Shown in pieces: positions 37,001-47,456 of a DNA stretch of 64,000 nucleotides. This stretch comes from Prorocentrum cordatum (taxonomy: Eukaryota; Sar; Dinophyceae; Prorocentrales; Prorocentraceae): contig CAUYUJ010014554.1 of the NCBI GenBank assembly GCA_963575745.1, forward strand, positions 317,501 to 381,500, read 5' to 3'. Positions within the stretch are counted from its first letter, which is position 1; every line of letters starts with the position of its first letter. Made by a program: the position numbers and the translations under genes. The notes below the pieces were generated by a model. The model was not told where the DNA came from. It was given only the letters and a program-made list of their open reading frames with translations, and did no database searches.

Positions 37001-40000
37001 CCGCCCCACCCGCCCTACAGTCTTGAAGAGGACACCCTCGCGTGGGGACCCATCGCGCTCTGGATGTGCGAGGCCACCCAACCACCGCGCGGGGAAAACA
37101 GGCACAACTACGTGAAAGGGGAGGCCCACGGAGCGCGCCTCATTTACCCTCGGGTCCTGAGCCTCCTCATCCGCATGGACTGGTGTGCCCCCACAGAAGC
37201 TGCTTCCAGGTGCCGTGCCCTTCCACACGCCTATGGCATGGGCGACTGCGCGCACGCCCTCCACATCGCTGGCTACGATCATCCAGATCTCCGTGAGGCG
37301 GCTGAAGCTCACGACCAGGAAGCTAGCACCAGGCGCAGACCAGCCATCGCGGCAGCATGGCCACCGCCGCAGGCACTATACTCGCCAGAGGCAGCGCGAG
37401 TATGGGCCAAACAGCACTACGACACGGAAGCAGCCACCAGGGATGACCCTAACCAGCCCCGCCCACGCGTCTCGCTTCACATGCTCCAGCTGGACCCGAA
37501 ACCACTCATCGACCTGGTGTACACTGGCTTGCAAGCTGTCCCCGTGCGGGGGCACCCTGACGCACGCGGGTCGCGCCCCAGCGGCTCCAGCCCTGGGGCC
37601 GCGTCGGGCCCACCACGCACGTACAAGTCAGGCACAGCCCTGGCGCACAGTCCAGACCGCTCATCGACGTCATCTGGAGCCGACGAACGCCGTACGCCTT
37701 CCCTCATCAGCGCGGCCGCCGCCCTCGCCCGAGGCCGTGCCCGCCCACGACGATCTGCCTCTCGCTCGTCACGACAGAGTGGCGGGAACTCCACCTCAGA
37801 CAACAGTGGCATCGAGACGTGGGAACACATTGTGACGGAAGAGGAGCCGACTGCCTACCACGTCCTCGCCTACCACGTCCGTGATGTGCGGACCCGTGTC
37901 AATGCCCCTGGCATCGAGGTCTGGCTTGACCCTGGTGATCACCACGATGGTGCCTACTTACCGTGGGGGACGACAGTCATGGGCCACCGCGTTATTGACT
38001 CTGCGGTGGCGGGGCGGGACGGCTGGGTCATCCTCCACCACGACCACGGCGACACCACTACTAAGCTCTGGGCACCGACCCAAGTCCACGTCAAAGCGGA
38101 CGACACCTGGCGCACCGTCATGGTACCAGCGGACATGGGGCCCCAGTGGATCAGGTGCCATGCCGAGGACGCTCGCCTCCCCGCCGAGGTTGTCCGCACT
38201 ACAGGCCAATCCTGGTTTGCTGACGTCTGGCCCTTGTGGGATCGCCCGCGACCCCACCCAGACGACCCAGGCACAAATGAGCATGCGCTCCCGCCTTTAC
38301 CAGGACGCTGGTCTTGCCTACAGTGTCGATTCCAATGCTGTCAGTACTGTGCGGCTCGCCGCAACACGCAGCTCGGCACCTCGGGCCAACCAACGTGCCC
38401 AGACTGCGGCCGCAGCGGACTGCGTACACTCATGGACTGGTCCACGGACTACTCGTGCAACAGTTGGACGTGTGCATACAGCACCAACAACAGGGACTCC
38501 GACACATGCTGCCTGTCCAGCAGGTGCCCCCATCCCCCCAGTCCACACAGCCTGCTCGACGTCCGTGCCACAGGGATGCCGCCGCACATCCTTGCCCGCC
38601 AATTCGGCAACGCGCCAGCCCTCCACGACCTTAAGGAACCCCCCCGAGCGCCTTCAGGCCCCGGGGGGGAACCTCCACAACCAGGGCAAGCAGGCTACCA
38701 GGGTCAATGGTACTTCCCACCGCAGCCGCGGCGCGTCCCCAGGCAGGGACTGCCTGACGGCACAAGGCGGCCACCTGGATTCACAGGAACGGGGATGCCC
38801 GAAGAACCTTCCCCCGACCAACCGCTTTGGAGGGAAGGCTACGTGCTCTTCAGTCCCCACCAGGCCCTCAAGGAGGAATTCACCTTCAACAAGACGGTCC
38901 GCCGACCCTATTCCCTAGCCATTACCAACATGTACAGGGATCGTGTCACGGTCAGGACCGTCTGCGAGTCGATCGCCGAGCGCATCCACACTACCCGCAC
39001 CCGCTGGCGAGACGTGGTACTGTACTGGGACGCCGAGGGTGGTCCTGGGCCTCAAGCCCTCGACTACGACATGCGACTCTGCGACGCCATGGTGAGCCGT
39101 GCCACGACCGAAGCCGAGCTAAACCACGACCGCAGCAACCGTGGTAGTTTCTGCCTCTATGGACCAGCGCACCAGCGAGCCGTCAACATCACGGCGATCT
39201 CCGAGCCGCAGAACATCGACTACATGGAGCATGTGCGGCGATACTCACCCGTAGGGGGGACCTACCCTGACCACGCCTTCGAGCACGTCTATCGGGGCTG
39301 GCAGCGGCCCGACGTGCCCACCATCCTCCCCGACACCCGTCCCCTCTCGAGAGCCGACTGGCAGCGTCACCAACAGCACCAGCAGCGCATTCAGCAGCGG
39401 GACCAACGTGACGCAGGACAGCAGGGCACGCCACGCTACCGCTCCCCCGCGCGAGTCCCGACAGGCGGTAACACGGCCTACGACGGGGTTGCCGCCTACT
39501 ACCGTGGCCCCATAGGTGCCAGGCCCGCGGCTGCTGGAGCAGCCGCCTCCAGCTACGGCCACGCCCCCCACGCCAGGGTACACCCAGCGGTCATCGGCTA
39601 CCCGCGTGCACCCGTGCAGGCCCTAAGGGCCACCTCGCCAGTGCCAGGGTCCACGCGCGCCTGGGGCCTTTACTCAGGCCGACATGATGGCACCTCCAGC
39701 AACCAGCCCGCAGTGATAACCCCTGCGGCTTCAGCCCAGGGGGCTGCAACAAACCGTGGCAGGGCTGGGCGCCCCGAAGGATGGCGTGATGCGAACGTGC
39801 GCGCTTGGCAACCGCGCCAGCACACGCCCCCGCCAAACGTGGCTGCAGCACTGCGCCCTGCCCAGGCAAAACCTGCCCCACCTGAGCGGGAGAGGCAGCC
39901 GCTTACCCCGCTCGTCCTCACGCACATCCAGGCGCATCACAGCGCCTCCCCGCGGCACAGCGAGGGAAGCGCCCACCACGTCAGCCCCCGCCCCGACGCT

Positions 40001-43000
40001 GTCGACCCTGACCAGGCCACAGCCACGGCGGAGGGCGGCACAAGCGCCTCTCGCCAGCCCAGCCCATCACCCTGCGCGGCGCCGATCCGATCCCCGAGCA
40101 GGGCGGATTCCGAGCGCGCTAATGCCCAGGCGACCTCGCCACGCGACCGCCACACGGGCGGGCGCGTCCCGCGCAGCAGGACCTGCAGCCGCCACAGTTC
40201 ACGCAAGGCCCCAGGGAGCTCCACGAGCTCGCCGCCTCGCGAGACTCAGGCTGATGGCCGAGCCCCCGAAGTGGTGCCACGCTTCGGTGCCAGCGTCATT
40301 GAACCTGGCCAGGCGGTTGACCTCGAGCCGACGCCGTCCACGGACCACGAGCCGCCGCTGCCCACCCGCGTGATCGTCCCCATCGACGAGGCGCCAACCT
40401 TCGACCCGTTCAAGAACAAGTACCGTGTCAAGAACCTTGTGGCGGGTTTCGGCGGTGGCTCACCGCTCTCACCTCAGAGTCGGGGCGGAGCCCCCGCCAC
40501 CTCAGCCGCTGCCGCGGCAGCGGCGGCCCCGCGGGGAATCAGCCCTGTCCGCAACGTGGGCCTCACGGCAGCGGGCATGGACGAGGCCCAGCGCCAGGCC
40601 TCCGACCGTGCTGCTGGAGCTGTTCCACCAGATGCTGCTCATCAAGATACTGACGGGGCGGGCGCGCCACCGCAGGACGGACCAGCGGTGTCGCGTGCGC
40701 AGTATATGCGCGTGCGTTGTGCCGCTGCCGCGCCTAGCCGCCGCCGCTGGTTCGCTTTTGCTTTTGTGTTCGGCAGGACGGATCGAGGAGTCGCCTCCCT
40801 CTCCCTCTGCTGCCGTCTCACCTCTCCTCCCCTCGTCCCCTACGGTACTGGAGTGAGGAGGATTTTTCGTGACATTTTTACTGACGTTTATGAACCCCCC
40901 CTGGCGCAGTGCCGACCGTGTCCCGCCTATACTTCTGGCCTGACGGCGGCTTCAGCCCCGGTCAAGCTAATCCATAGGAACGCCATGAGCTCCTACTGTG
41001 GCCAAGCCTCCTACCTGGGCGAGGGTCAGGCTGACCTTCACCGTGCGGGGCGTGCAAACCCCAGTTCCACCGATGGAGACGGGCCAGGTCGCTCCATACA
41101 CCTCGTCAGCCTTAACATCACCAGTCTCTCAGCGAATTGGCCAACCATCACCGCCCTTGGTGTCGACCACAACGCCGCAGTCATAGCACTGCAGGAGACC
41201 CGACATGCCAAGCCGACTAGACAAGCCATCGCTACCAGCGCCGCCAATCCACTCCACGGAGGATACCACGCCAGTCTTGGACCTGACCTAGATCTGGCGC
41301 GAGCCCAGCGCAGAGCTGCCCACGGCGGCACAGACCACACCGTTGTGGGCAACACTGGCGCCTCGGGAGGGGTCGCCATCCTCTCTAAGGATGCCATTGT
41401 CGACTCCACTGTCGACGACAATGCGCCCTGTATCGTCGCCCTCAAGGCCAAGAAAAGATGGCACGAGGTCTTTCTCCCGCTCTGCACTCAACACCGCCGC
41501 AGGCGGCGACGAAACAACCACGGGCCCGCGGGGATCTACATAGCGAGCCTCTACGGGATTGCTGGAGGAGACAGCACAGCTCTTTTTCGGCTCGCTGACT
41601 GCGCCGCCGCTAGGGTCGGCTCAGCCCCCTACTTCATCTGCATGGACGCCAATACGAACATCGACGACAATCCACACCTTCTGCACATGTTGCAGCACGG
41701 ATGGTTCAACGTTGCTGAGGGCACACCAGACCACACCATGCACACATACGGCAATATCCCTGACTGGGACCGCGTCACCAAGTGCCCCCGCACTTCGCGC
41801 ATCGATTATATCATTGCCAACCAAGCGGCGCGATCCCTTGTCACCGACTTCTGCTACCTTCGCGACTTGCCAGCGAAGTCTCATGTTGGCCTGCAGGTCA
41901 CGCTTGACCTCAGTCGCCTCGACCATACGGCCCGACGTCTTCTTGCCCCCACGCCCTACCCTCCCGACGATGGAGCTCATGAGGGTCACGAGCTGCAGGC
42001 ACTAGGGACCCTCATCGCTGGGCGATATCAGGACCGCATGGAACAGGCCGACACACGCGACGACGTGGAGCGCATGTTCGCCCTGGCTAACGAGGCCAGT
42101 CATGAGTACCATCTCACCCGTCTGCGCGACCTGCCACCTCCACCGCCCGACCACCCAAAAAAGAAGCCCCCCACCATGCACGGGCTCACGCCCACGTTCG
42201 AAGAGCGACCAGTTGTCCCCCGCGCCTTCCCCACCTACGGAGCTTCCACGATACACATGAACCGACTGCGCAAGCTCCATCGGCAACTCTGTGAGCTTCG
42301 TTTCATCGGACAGCACCATCATTTGGATTGCCGTGCTATCCCGCCGTACCTCGCGCAGCGCATCGACTGCACGTGGACCGCGGCCCGCCTCCTATGCCAC
42401 AAGCTGCGCCCCACGGTTCTCCTAGACCTCCCCGAAGCCTGGGCCCCCGACGAGCCAGCACCTCACGGAGAGCGCCTTGACGTTTTGATCCAACACCTCG
42501 ACTTGGAGCTGGCGCGACGTGCGAACCGTGCCAAAGCTGAACGCATCAAGATATGGGCTGAGGGCGTCCGCGAGCCAAGCGGGCGAAAGGCGGCCATATA
42601 CGCACGGGCTGCTGACAGCTCGCCCACGGCGTATCTCCGCACGCCTACCACACCTGACGATACGCAACTCCACTGCGACACCAACGCCTTTAAACCTGAC
42701 GAAGCTTGCACGGACGACAGCGACGCTGACACCGAAGCTGGCGGCTTCAGCCCCAGCGACGGTAGTTCGCCCGACACGGACAGCGACGAAGACCACACTC
42801 GTGAACCACCACCTGCGCAAGTCCCCGACATCCTCCCTGCCAACGCCATTGTTGCTAACACCAAGGACATGCTGAAGCTCATGGTCGACACCTGGGAGCC
42901 CATCTTGGGCAGGTACCGTGCACGTGCGGGACATGACGCCGAAGCCATGCCGACGTGGGCCGACTTCTACGACGAGTACCGACAGGAGCTGCCTACGCCA

Positions 43001-43680
43001 TCACCAGCTACCCCTTTCCACCTCACCGACGACCAACTCATCCACTTCATTCGCACCCGTTCACCGCGCCGCGCGGGGGGACTGGACGGCTGGACTACTA
43101 AGGAGGCTAAGGAGTTACCCGACGACATTCTTCGCCTCTTCGCCAGCGTCCTACGCGCTATGCAACGCACTGGCACCATCCCAGAACCCCTCCTCCACGT
43201 GCCAAACCCGTGCCTCCGAAAAGGCCGAGGCGAACTCCCAACGGACCAACGACTTCTCTCGGTGCTTTCCGTTTGGATGTATGCGTGGGAAGCGCCAGCT
43301 TACCGCAGCCTCACGGACTGGCGGAAAGGATGGACCCACGCCACGAGTTTTGGCGCTGTCCCCAAAGCTACCATTGGGGACGTCAGCACCTCTCTTGCCC
43401 TGCGCATCGAACACGCCAGGGCCTTACTCCTTCCCTTAGCTGGAGCTGCCCTGGACCGACAGAAGTGTTTCGACTACCTCATCACGGACATCTGCCTTAA
43501 CCTTGCGCTTCACGCGGGGTGTCCCCAAGACATCGTTACTGTCCGCAGAAACTTCTACAGTCGCCACAAACGCTACATCCGCATGAACGGTGCGTACTCT
43601 AAGGAACTGGCCAGGACAAACGGTCACCTCCAGGGAAGCTCTTGGTCCCTGGACGACATTAAGCTGCTCATGTGTGTGTG
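34034..43680 (+). CDS. LINE polyprotein (copy A), N-terminal part through RT palm; frameshifted at its end
   Basis: Start ATG 34034, or more likely the in-frame ATG 34124, which would begin MWRLACSLALPSLAGAHP, a secretory-signal-like sequence. Hydrophobic segments lie near residues 504-524 (LICLFVATYAIAIAM) and 608-630 (TGGVVCGLLLVGAKLL). An ADP-ribosyltransferase-like patch lies at about 935-985 (FWHGT, then GRTYASVHPSLAAWYA). A Cys-rich putative zinc-binding region lies at about 1427-1500. The APE-type endonuclease is at about 2355-2625: LNIT, LQET (catalytic Glu), MDANTN, SRIDYI, SHVG (His). RT starts near 3070, with motif A LDRQKCFD (Asp about 3141) and motif B NGHLQGSSWS (about 3196). 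A one-base deletion at about 43678 relative to copy B gives a stop before the FVDD box. The EN-RT part may start as a separate ORF at ATG 40985. Confidence 0.85.
34172..34190 (+). repeat. Bulged-C hairpin H14 near the polyprotein start (copy A; counterpart 56003-56021)
   Basis: CACC, C, GTC, TTCA, GGC, GGTG, just after the signal-like segment. Confidence 0.65.
34345..34380 (+). repeat. Bulged-C hairpin H2 (copy A)
   Basis: Arms GGCACACAGTGG and CCGCTGTTGTGCC, 12 pairs with one T bulge on the right. Unpaired C at 34357, inner stem GGC:GCC, loop TTCA. Confidence 0.8.
35314..35342 (+). repeat. Bulged-C hairpin H3 (copy A)
   Basis: Arms GTGCAGTGG and CCGCTGCAC, 9 bp, bulged C at 35323, loop TTCA. 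The copy C counterpart around 57419 keeps the core and the first seven pairs. Confidence 0.8.
36463..36483 (+). repeat. Bulged-C hairpin with inverted inner stem (copy A; counterpart 58561-58581)
   Basis: CCAGG, C, GCC, TTCA, GGC, CCTGG. The inner middle pair is C-G instead of G-C, so the core is not a fixed sequence. Copy C has loop TCCA. Confidence 0.75.
37575..37599 (+). repeat. Bulged-C hairpin H4 (copy A)
   Basis: GCCCCAG, C, GGC, TCCA, GCC, CTGGGGC, 7 bp outer stem. In copy C the right part is replaced by 203 nt. Confidence 0.75.
39720..39742 (+). repeat. Bulged-C hairpin H5 (copy A; counterpart 62003-62025)
   Basis: CCCCTG, C, GGC, TTCA, GCC, CAGGGG. Here the core is read in a different codon phase (AASAQ) from H1-H3 (GGFSP). 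Confidence 0.8.
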
Positions 43681-46600
43681 ACCAAGAGACAGCATCGATA
43701 CGTTCCGCGATCACTCAGCACTACCTTTGTTGACGACAGCAACTCCACTACCCACACCGCGCCTGAGTTGCAGAAATCTCTTGATGAAACCGCCAAGTTT
43801 GATCGATTTTCAGGTCAACGCATTCACCCTGGCAAAGTGGCGGGGTGGGCGCTCACCGACGAGCTTCACACCGCCGTTACCCAGCTCACTCTGGCGGAAC
43901 GGCCCTTACGCGTGGTCGACTCCTTCAAGCTCGTCGGGAGTTACATCAACGCCGAGGCAGCGCCGGCTCCAGCCGCGCTTAACCTCACGGCCACCGCTGA
44001 CGCCCGTGTTCGCAGGGCGACTAGTCGCCTGCCGCGCATTGGCAAGCTCCCATCACCGATGCTTATTAAGGCGCGGCACGCCCGTTCCCTTGCTGCCAGC
44101 GTCTGTACCACGGGCACCGACATTCAAGCCCCATCAGGCCCCGTCAAAACTGCCTACAACCATGCCCTTAAGGCGGCTATCCGCCCCAAGGGAAACAGGT
44201 GGGTCGAGTTTTGGACTCTCATGGCCGTGTGCGTCCCAGGACACGCCCTGGAGATTGACGCCATTATGCAGCGTGAAGTCTTCCTGTGTCTGCGGCGACA
44301 GGTTAACCGCGACGCTACTCTCTGCGGTCTCGTCAGGGATCTCCAACACCATGTCCAGACCCTTTTCGGGGGAGGACCTGTAGGACGACTTGTCCAGACG
44401 CTTCAGCAGCTCCGTTGGACCTGGCCCACATTTGGCATCATGTACGACGACTGGGGCTGTCAGATCAGTTGGCTGAACCTACCCCAAAACGCCTTCCTTC
44501 ACATGCTGCGAGCCTCACAACGCAGAGCCTTTCTGAGAAAAATCAAGCCACGGCGTCATGACCTTGGACACCTGGCCTCTGTCAGACAGGGCCTCGACCT
44601 CTTCGCCAGCACGTGGCTCGCCCGAACGAAAGGAGCAGCCAAATGCAACGCGTGGCAGCTGGCGCTCCTCCTCAACTACCTGTCGGGCGGGGACCACACC
44701 CAACAGCGACGATCCCGATCAAACACGTCCGCTGACCCCAGCCCCATCTGCCGATACTGCGACGAGGAAGAGGAAACTCAGGAGCACACTGTCCGCGACT
44801 GCAAGTGCTGGGCCCGAGAAAGAGTCCCTCTTACCACCCTCATCAGTGACGAGCAGTGGGCCCGTCTTCCGCCGCACACAAGACACTGCGGGCTCTTCGA
44901 TGAAGACCCAGCCCTCCTCGACCTGCAGGCCGACCTCGCGAGGGACCCGCTACCTCAGCCCATACCGCGGCCCCCACCTGAGGGAGATCCTGCGGCTTCA
45001 GCCCAGGACTCCTACACCACCTACCTTGACCATGACACTGGTTGGACATGGGTCTACGCTGCCACGGACGGTGCATGCACCAACCAAGCCATCCCATTGC
45101 TTGCACGAGCGGGCTACGGCGTCTACTACGGCATCGACCACCGCATGAACTACAGTGCACGCGTTCACGGCATCACGCAGAACGCACAGCTTGCGGAGAC
45201 CCTCGCCATTGTCCACCTCACGGCATGTGCTGAACGGCCCGTACACGTTTTCGTGGACAACCAGGCGGTGGTTGATGGTTTCCAAAGGATCATCGACGGA
45301 CACTCACCACCGCAGGGCACGCACGTGGAGCTCTGGGAAAAGATCCACCGATGCGTCATGGCCAAGCCCAACATGTTCCGCGTCGAGAAAGTCGCTAGCC
45401 ACCAGGGCGACATGGGCATCGACCTCGGGCTCATCGGGCCCATCGCGGAGGAGTTCAATCGTCAGGCTGACGCCCTCGCCACAACGGCGGCACGTACTCA
45501 TAACCTTCCAGACGACATTGTCGAAGCTGCCAAATCACGACATCGCCAAGCGACCGTGCTTCATGGAGTCGCTGTCGCCATCTACGAGCGTAGACACCGT
45601 ACACTCCCCCTCCCACACCGCAGGGCTGGGTTCACAGCTGCGGAACTAAACAAAATGGAACCAAATCCCCTGCTGTCTGACCAGGCACCACCCGCGGCTG
45701 GACCAGACATCCCACAGAACCCGGACGAGCTCTGGGCCGAGGCCCAACGGGCGATATTCGACGAACAGGAGGACGACCCGTTCGGCTTTGGTGGGGGCCT
45801 GGACTTCCTGGGCGACGGGCCAGCCAGCGCCAACCCTGCCCCGTCGGGCACCCGCACGGCGCCCCCGACTCCGCCATTGAGAGCGGCAGCGCACCCACAT
45901 GACAACGCCGCTCATTTTCAAGATGCTGACGAACAGGAGGATGACCTGTTCAGCTTCGGTGGGGGATCGGACGCTTTGGACGACGGACCAGCCAGCGAAA
46001 ACCCCGCCCCGTCGGGAAACCTCTCGATCCCTACTGCGACTCCGTCCCCGAGAGCGATATCGCCCACATACGATGATATCGGCCACCGCCAAGACGCCGA
46101 CCATGACCTGGGTGACCCCCGCGGACTGAGTGGCATGGAGGACGCACCGCCGATACCACACGCTGCCGACCATGCCGCCCTACCGAGACGCCAACCTTCT
46201 ACGCGACCGACCTCAGAGCCCTTGCACGGCATCACGACTGGTCCCACCGCGCAAACCACTCCGCCCCCCCACCGCCGGCAGCCCGCGGGGGCGGCTTCAG
46301 CCCCCCCGCAGGGTACTAAACCAGACAGGCCCTCGTGCCCCATCCACGCTTCCATCGTTGCTGAGCGAGAGGAAGCGGCTCTCCCGACCTCTCGGGGCGT
46401 GGCCCTAGCGGCTCCAGCCCTGGGGTCGCGTCGGCCCCTCCAGTCACCCTTCAAGGGTGACGGACGTCAGCGTACAGGGTCCCGCACTACGCTAGTCCAC
46501 CATTTGGACAGGCGTACCGAGGACCTCGCCTCTGTCTCGAGGCCCTCGGCTGCTGGCACTGAGCAGCCACCCCTCACCGACCGCGAAACCGAGCTGTCAC

Positions 46601-46815
46601 AGGCTATGGCTGCTCTCCAGCAGAGGTGCTTAGCTCTCGCCGCGGACCTCGCCGCCGCCCAAGCTCGTCAAGGCCCTCTACTCCAGCGCCTCCACAGCGC
46701 TGGGCGAGCCTTTGCCGAGCTGCTCACGGCCTCGCCCGATGGTGCCGTGCCGTCACTCACCATCCAAGCTATGCTGTCATCGTTCCGCGGCGCTCCACCT
46801 GGTGCCCCGCGCTAA
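43672..46815 (+). CDS. LINE polyprotein (copy A), RT motif C to C-terminus, in the shifted frame
   Basis: Continues the RT after the frameshift: motif C TFVDDSNS (Asp-Asp about residue 21), motif D-like FDRFSGQRIHPGK, thumb. CCHC-like knuckle CRYC...H...C at about 360-380. RNase HI follows with ATDGA (about 464), the Glu of AETLAIVH (about 509), FVDNQ (527), SHQGD (577) and NRQADALA (596), so the D-E-D-D set is present. Downstream are two tandem acidic repeats starting DEQEDDPFGFGGG and DEQEDDLFSFGGG (about 695-800), a Pro/Ala-rich linker, and a C-terminal coiled coil (TDRETELSQAM to AFAELL). It is co-linear with the single intact frame of copy B. Confidence 0.85.
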   Translation: MCVTKRQHRYVPRSLSTTFVDDSNSTTHTAPELQKSLDETAKFDRFSGQRIHPGKVAGWALTDELHTAVTQLTLAERPLRVVDSFKLVGSYINAEAAPAPAALNLTATADARVRRATSRLPRIGKLPSPMLIKARHARSLAASVCTTGTDIQAPSGPVKTAYNHALKAAIRPKGNRWVEFWTLMAVCVPGHALEIDAIMQREVFLCLRRQVNRDATLCGLVRDLQHHVQTLFGGGPVGRLVQTLQQLRWTWPTFGIMYDDWGCQISWLNLPQNAFLHMLRASQRRAFLRKIKPRRHDLGHLASVRQGLDLFASTWLARTKGAAKCNAWQLALLLNYLSGGDHTQQRRSRSNTSADPSPICRYCDEEEETQEHTVRDCKCWARERVPLTTLISDEQWARLPPHTRHCGLFDEDPALLDLQADLARDPLPQPIPRPPPEGDPAASAQDSYTTYLDHDTGWTWVYAATDGACTNQAIPLLARAGYGVYYGIDHRMNYSARVHGITQNAQLAETLAIVHLTACAERPVHVFVDNQAVVDGFQRIIDGHSPPQGTHVELWEKIHRCVMAKPNMFRVEKVASHQGDMGIDLGLIGPIAEEFNRQADALATTAARTHNLPDDIVEAAKSRHRQATVLHGVAVAIYERRHRTLPLPHRRAGFTAAELNKMEPNPLLSDQAPPAAGPDIPQNPDELWAEAQRAIFDEQEDDPFGFGGGLDFLGDGPASANPAPSGTRTAPPTPPLRAAAHPHDNAAHFQDADEQEDDLFSFGGGSDALDDGPASENPAPSGNLSIPTATPSPRAISPTYDDIGHRQDADHDLGDPRGLSGMEDAPPIPHAADHAALPRRQPSTRPTSEPLHGITTGPTAQTTPPPHRRQPAGAASAPPQGTKPDRPSCPIHASIVAEREEAALPTSRGVALAAPALGSRRPLQSPFKGDGRQRTGSRTTLVHHLDRRTEDLASVSRPSAAGTEQPPLTDRETELSQAMAALQQRCLALAADLAAAQARQGPLLQRLHSAGRAFAELLTASPDGAVPSLTIQAMLSSFRGAPPGAPR
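43959..43979 (+). repeat. Bulged-C hairpin H12 in the RT thumb region (copy A; counterpart 48907-48927)
   Basis: AGCGC, C, GGC, TCCA, GCC, GCGCT, located in the enzyme-coding part, unlike most others, which fall in linkers. Confidence 0.65.
44988..45008 (+). repeat. Bulged-C hairpin H8 (copy A; counterpart 49936-49956)
   Basis: TCCTG, C, GGC, TTCA, GCC, CAGGA, in the PAASAQ codon phase between the knuckle and RNase H. Confidence 0.75.
46285..46309 (+). repeat. Bulged-C hairpin H9 (copy A; counterpart 51239-51263)
   Basis: GCGGGGG, C, GGC, TTCA, GCC, CCCCCGC in copy A. The loop is TCCA in copy B. Confidence 0.75.
46403..46425 (+). repeat. Bulged-C hairpin H10 (copy A; counterpart 51357-51379)
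   Basis: CCCTAG, C, GGC, TCCA, GCC, CTGGGG, six pairs including one T-G. Confidence 0.7.
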
Positions 46816-47179
46816 TCTCCTCCTTTCTGCCTGCCCGTGTGTACGCGTGGCTCCGCGTCCACGGTGTCAGGGCGTGGGGGCGGGGGGTGCCCCGTCACTG
46901 CGCGCCGCTTAGCGGCCAAGCGCCCAACTGGCGGTCTGCCAAGCCGCCTAGCCACGTGTCAGCACGTCGCCTTTCTTGTTGGGGCCTTTTTCCTCACGCG
47001 GTCTGACAGGTGAGATCATCATCGTCTGTCCGCCGTCTGTAGCGTCTGTCGCACTGCGCCGGGGGAGGGGGTTTTTGTTGCCCGCCCTCGTATCTAAAGG
47101 CTGCACCGCCGCAAATAGTGTTTGCGAGTTGTCGCACCGCAGTGCGCCTCGCGGACGGACCCTGGTCCGCCTACTTGTC
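46816..47179 (+). other. 3' UTR of LINE copy A
   Basis: Highly similar to 51770-52139. Contains short hairpins: GCCGC-TTA-GCGGC (near 46905), CGCAC-CGCA-GTGCG (near 47134) and GCGGAC...GTCCGC (47151-47170). The last UTR bases before (CT)n are CTACTTGTCCG. No poly(A). Confidence 0.8.

Positions 47180-47456
<277 letters not shown>

Larger units (their letters stand above)
32201..47179 (+). mobile_element. LINE copy A, 5'-truncated in ORF1, flanked by (CT)n on both sides
   Basis: A non-LTR retrotransposon: ORF1 (3' two thirds), a 170-nt spacer, a giant polyprotein with endonuclease, RT and RNase H, and a 364-nt 3' UTR ending at CTACTTGTCCG, where (CT)n resumes. No LTRs and no poly(A) tail. The 5' end is fused to (CT)n. 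Comparison with copies B and C defines its borders. One frameshift inactivates the polyprotein. Confidence 0.9.
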
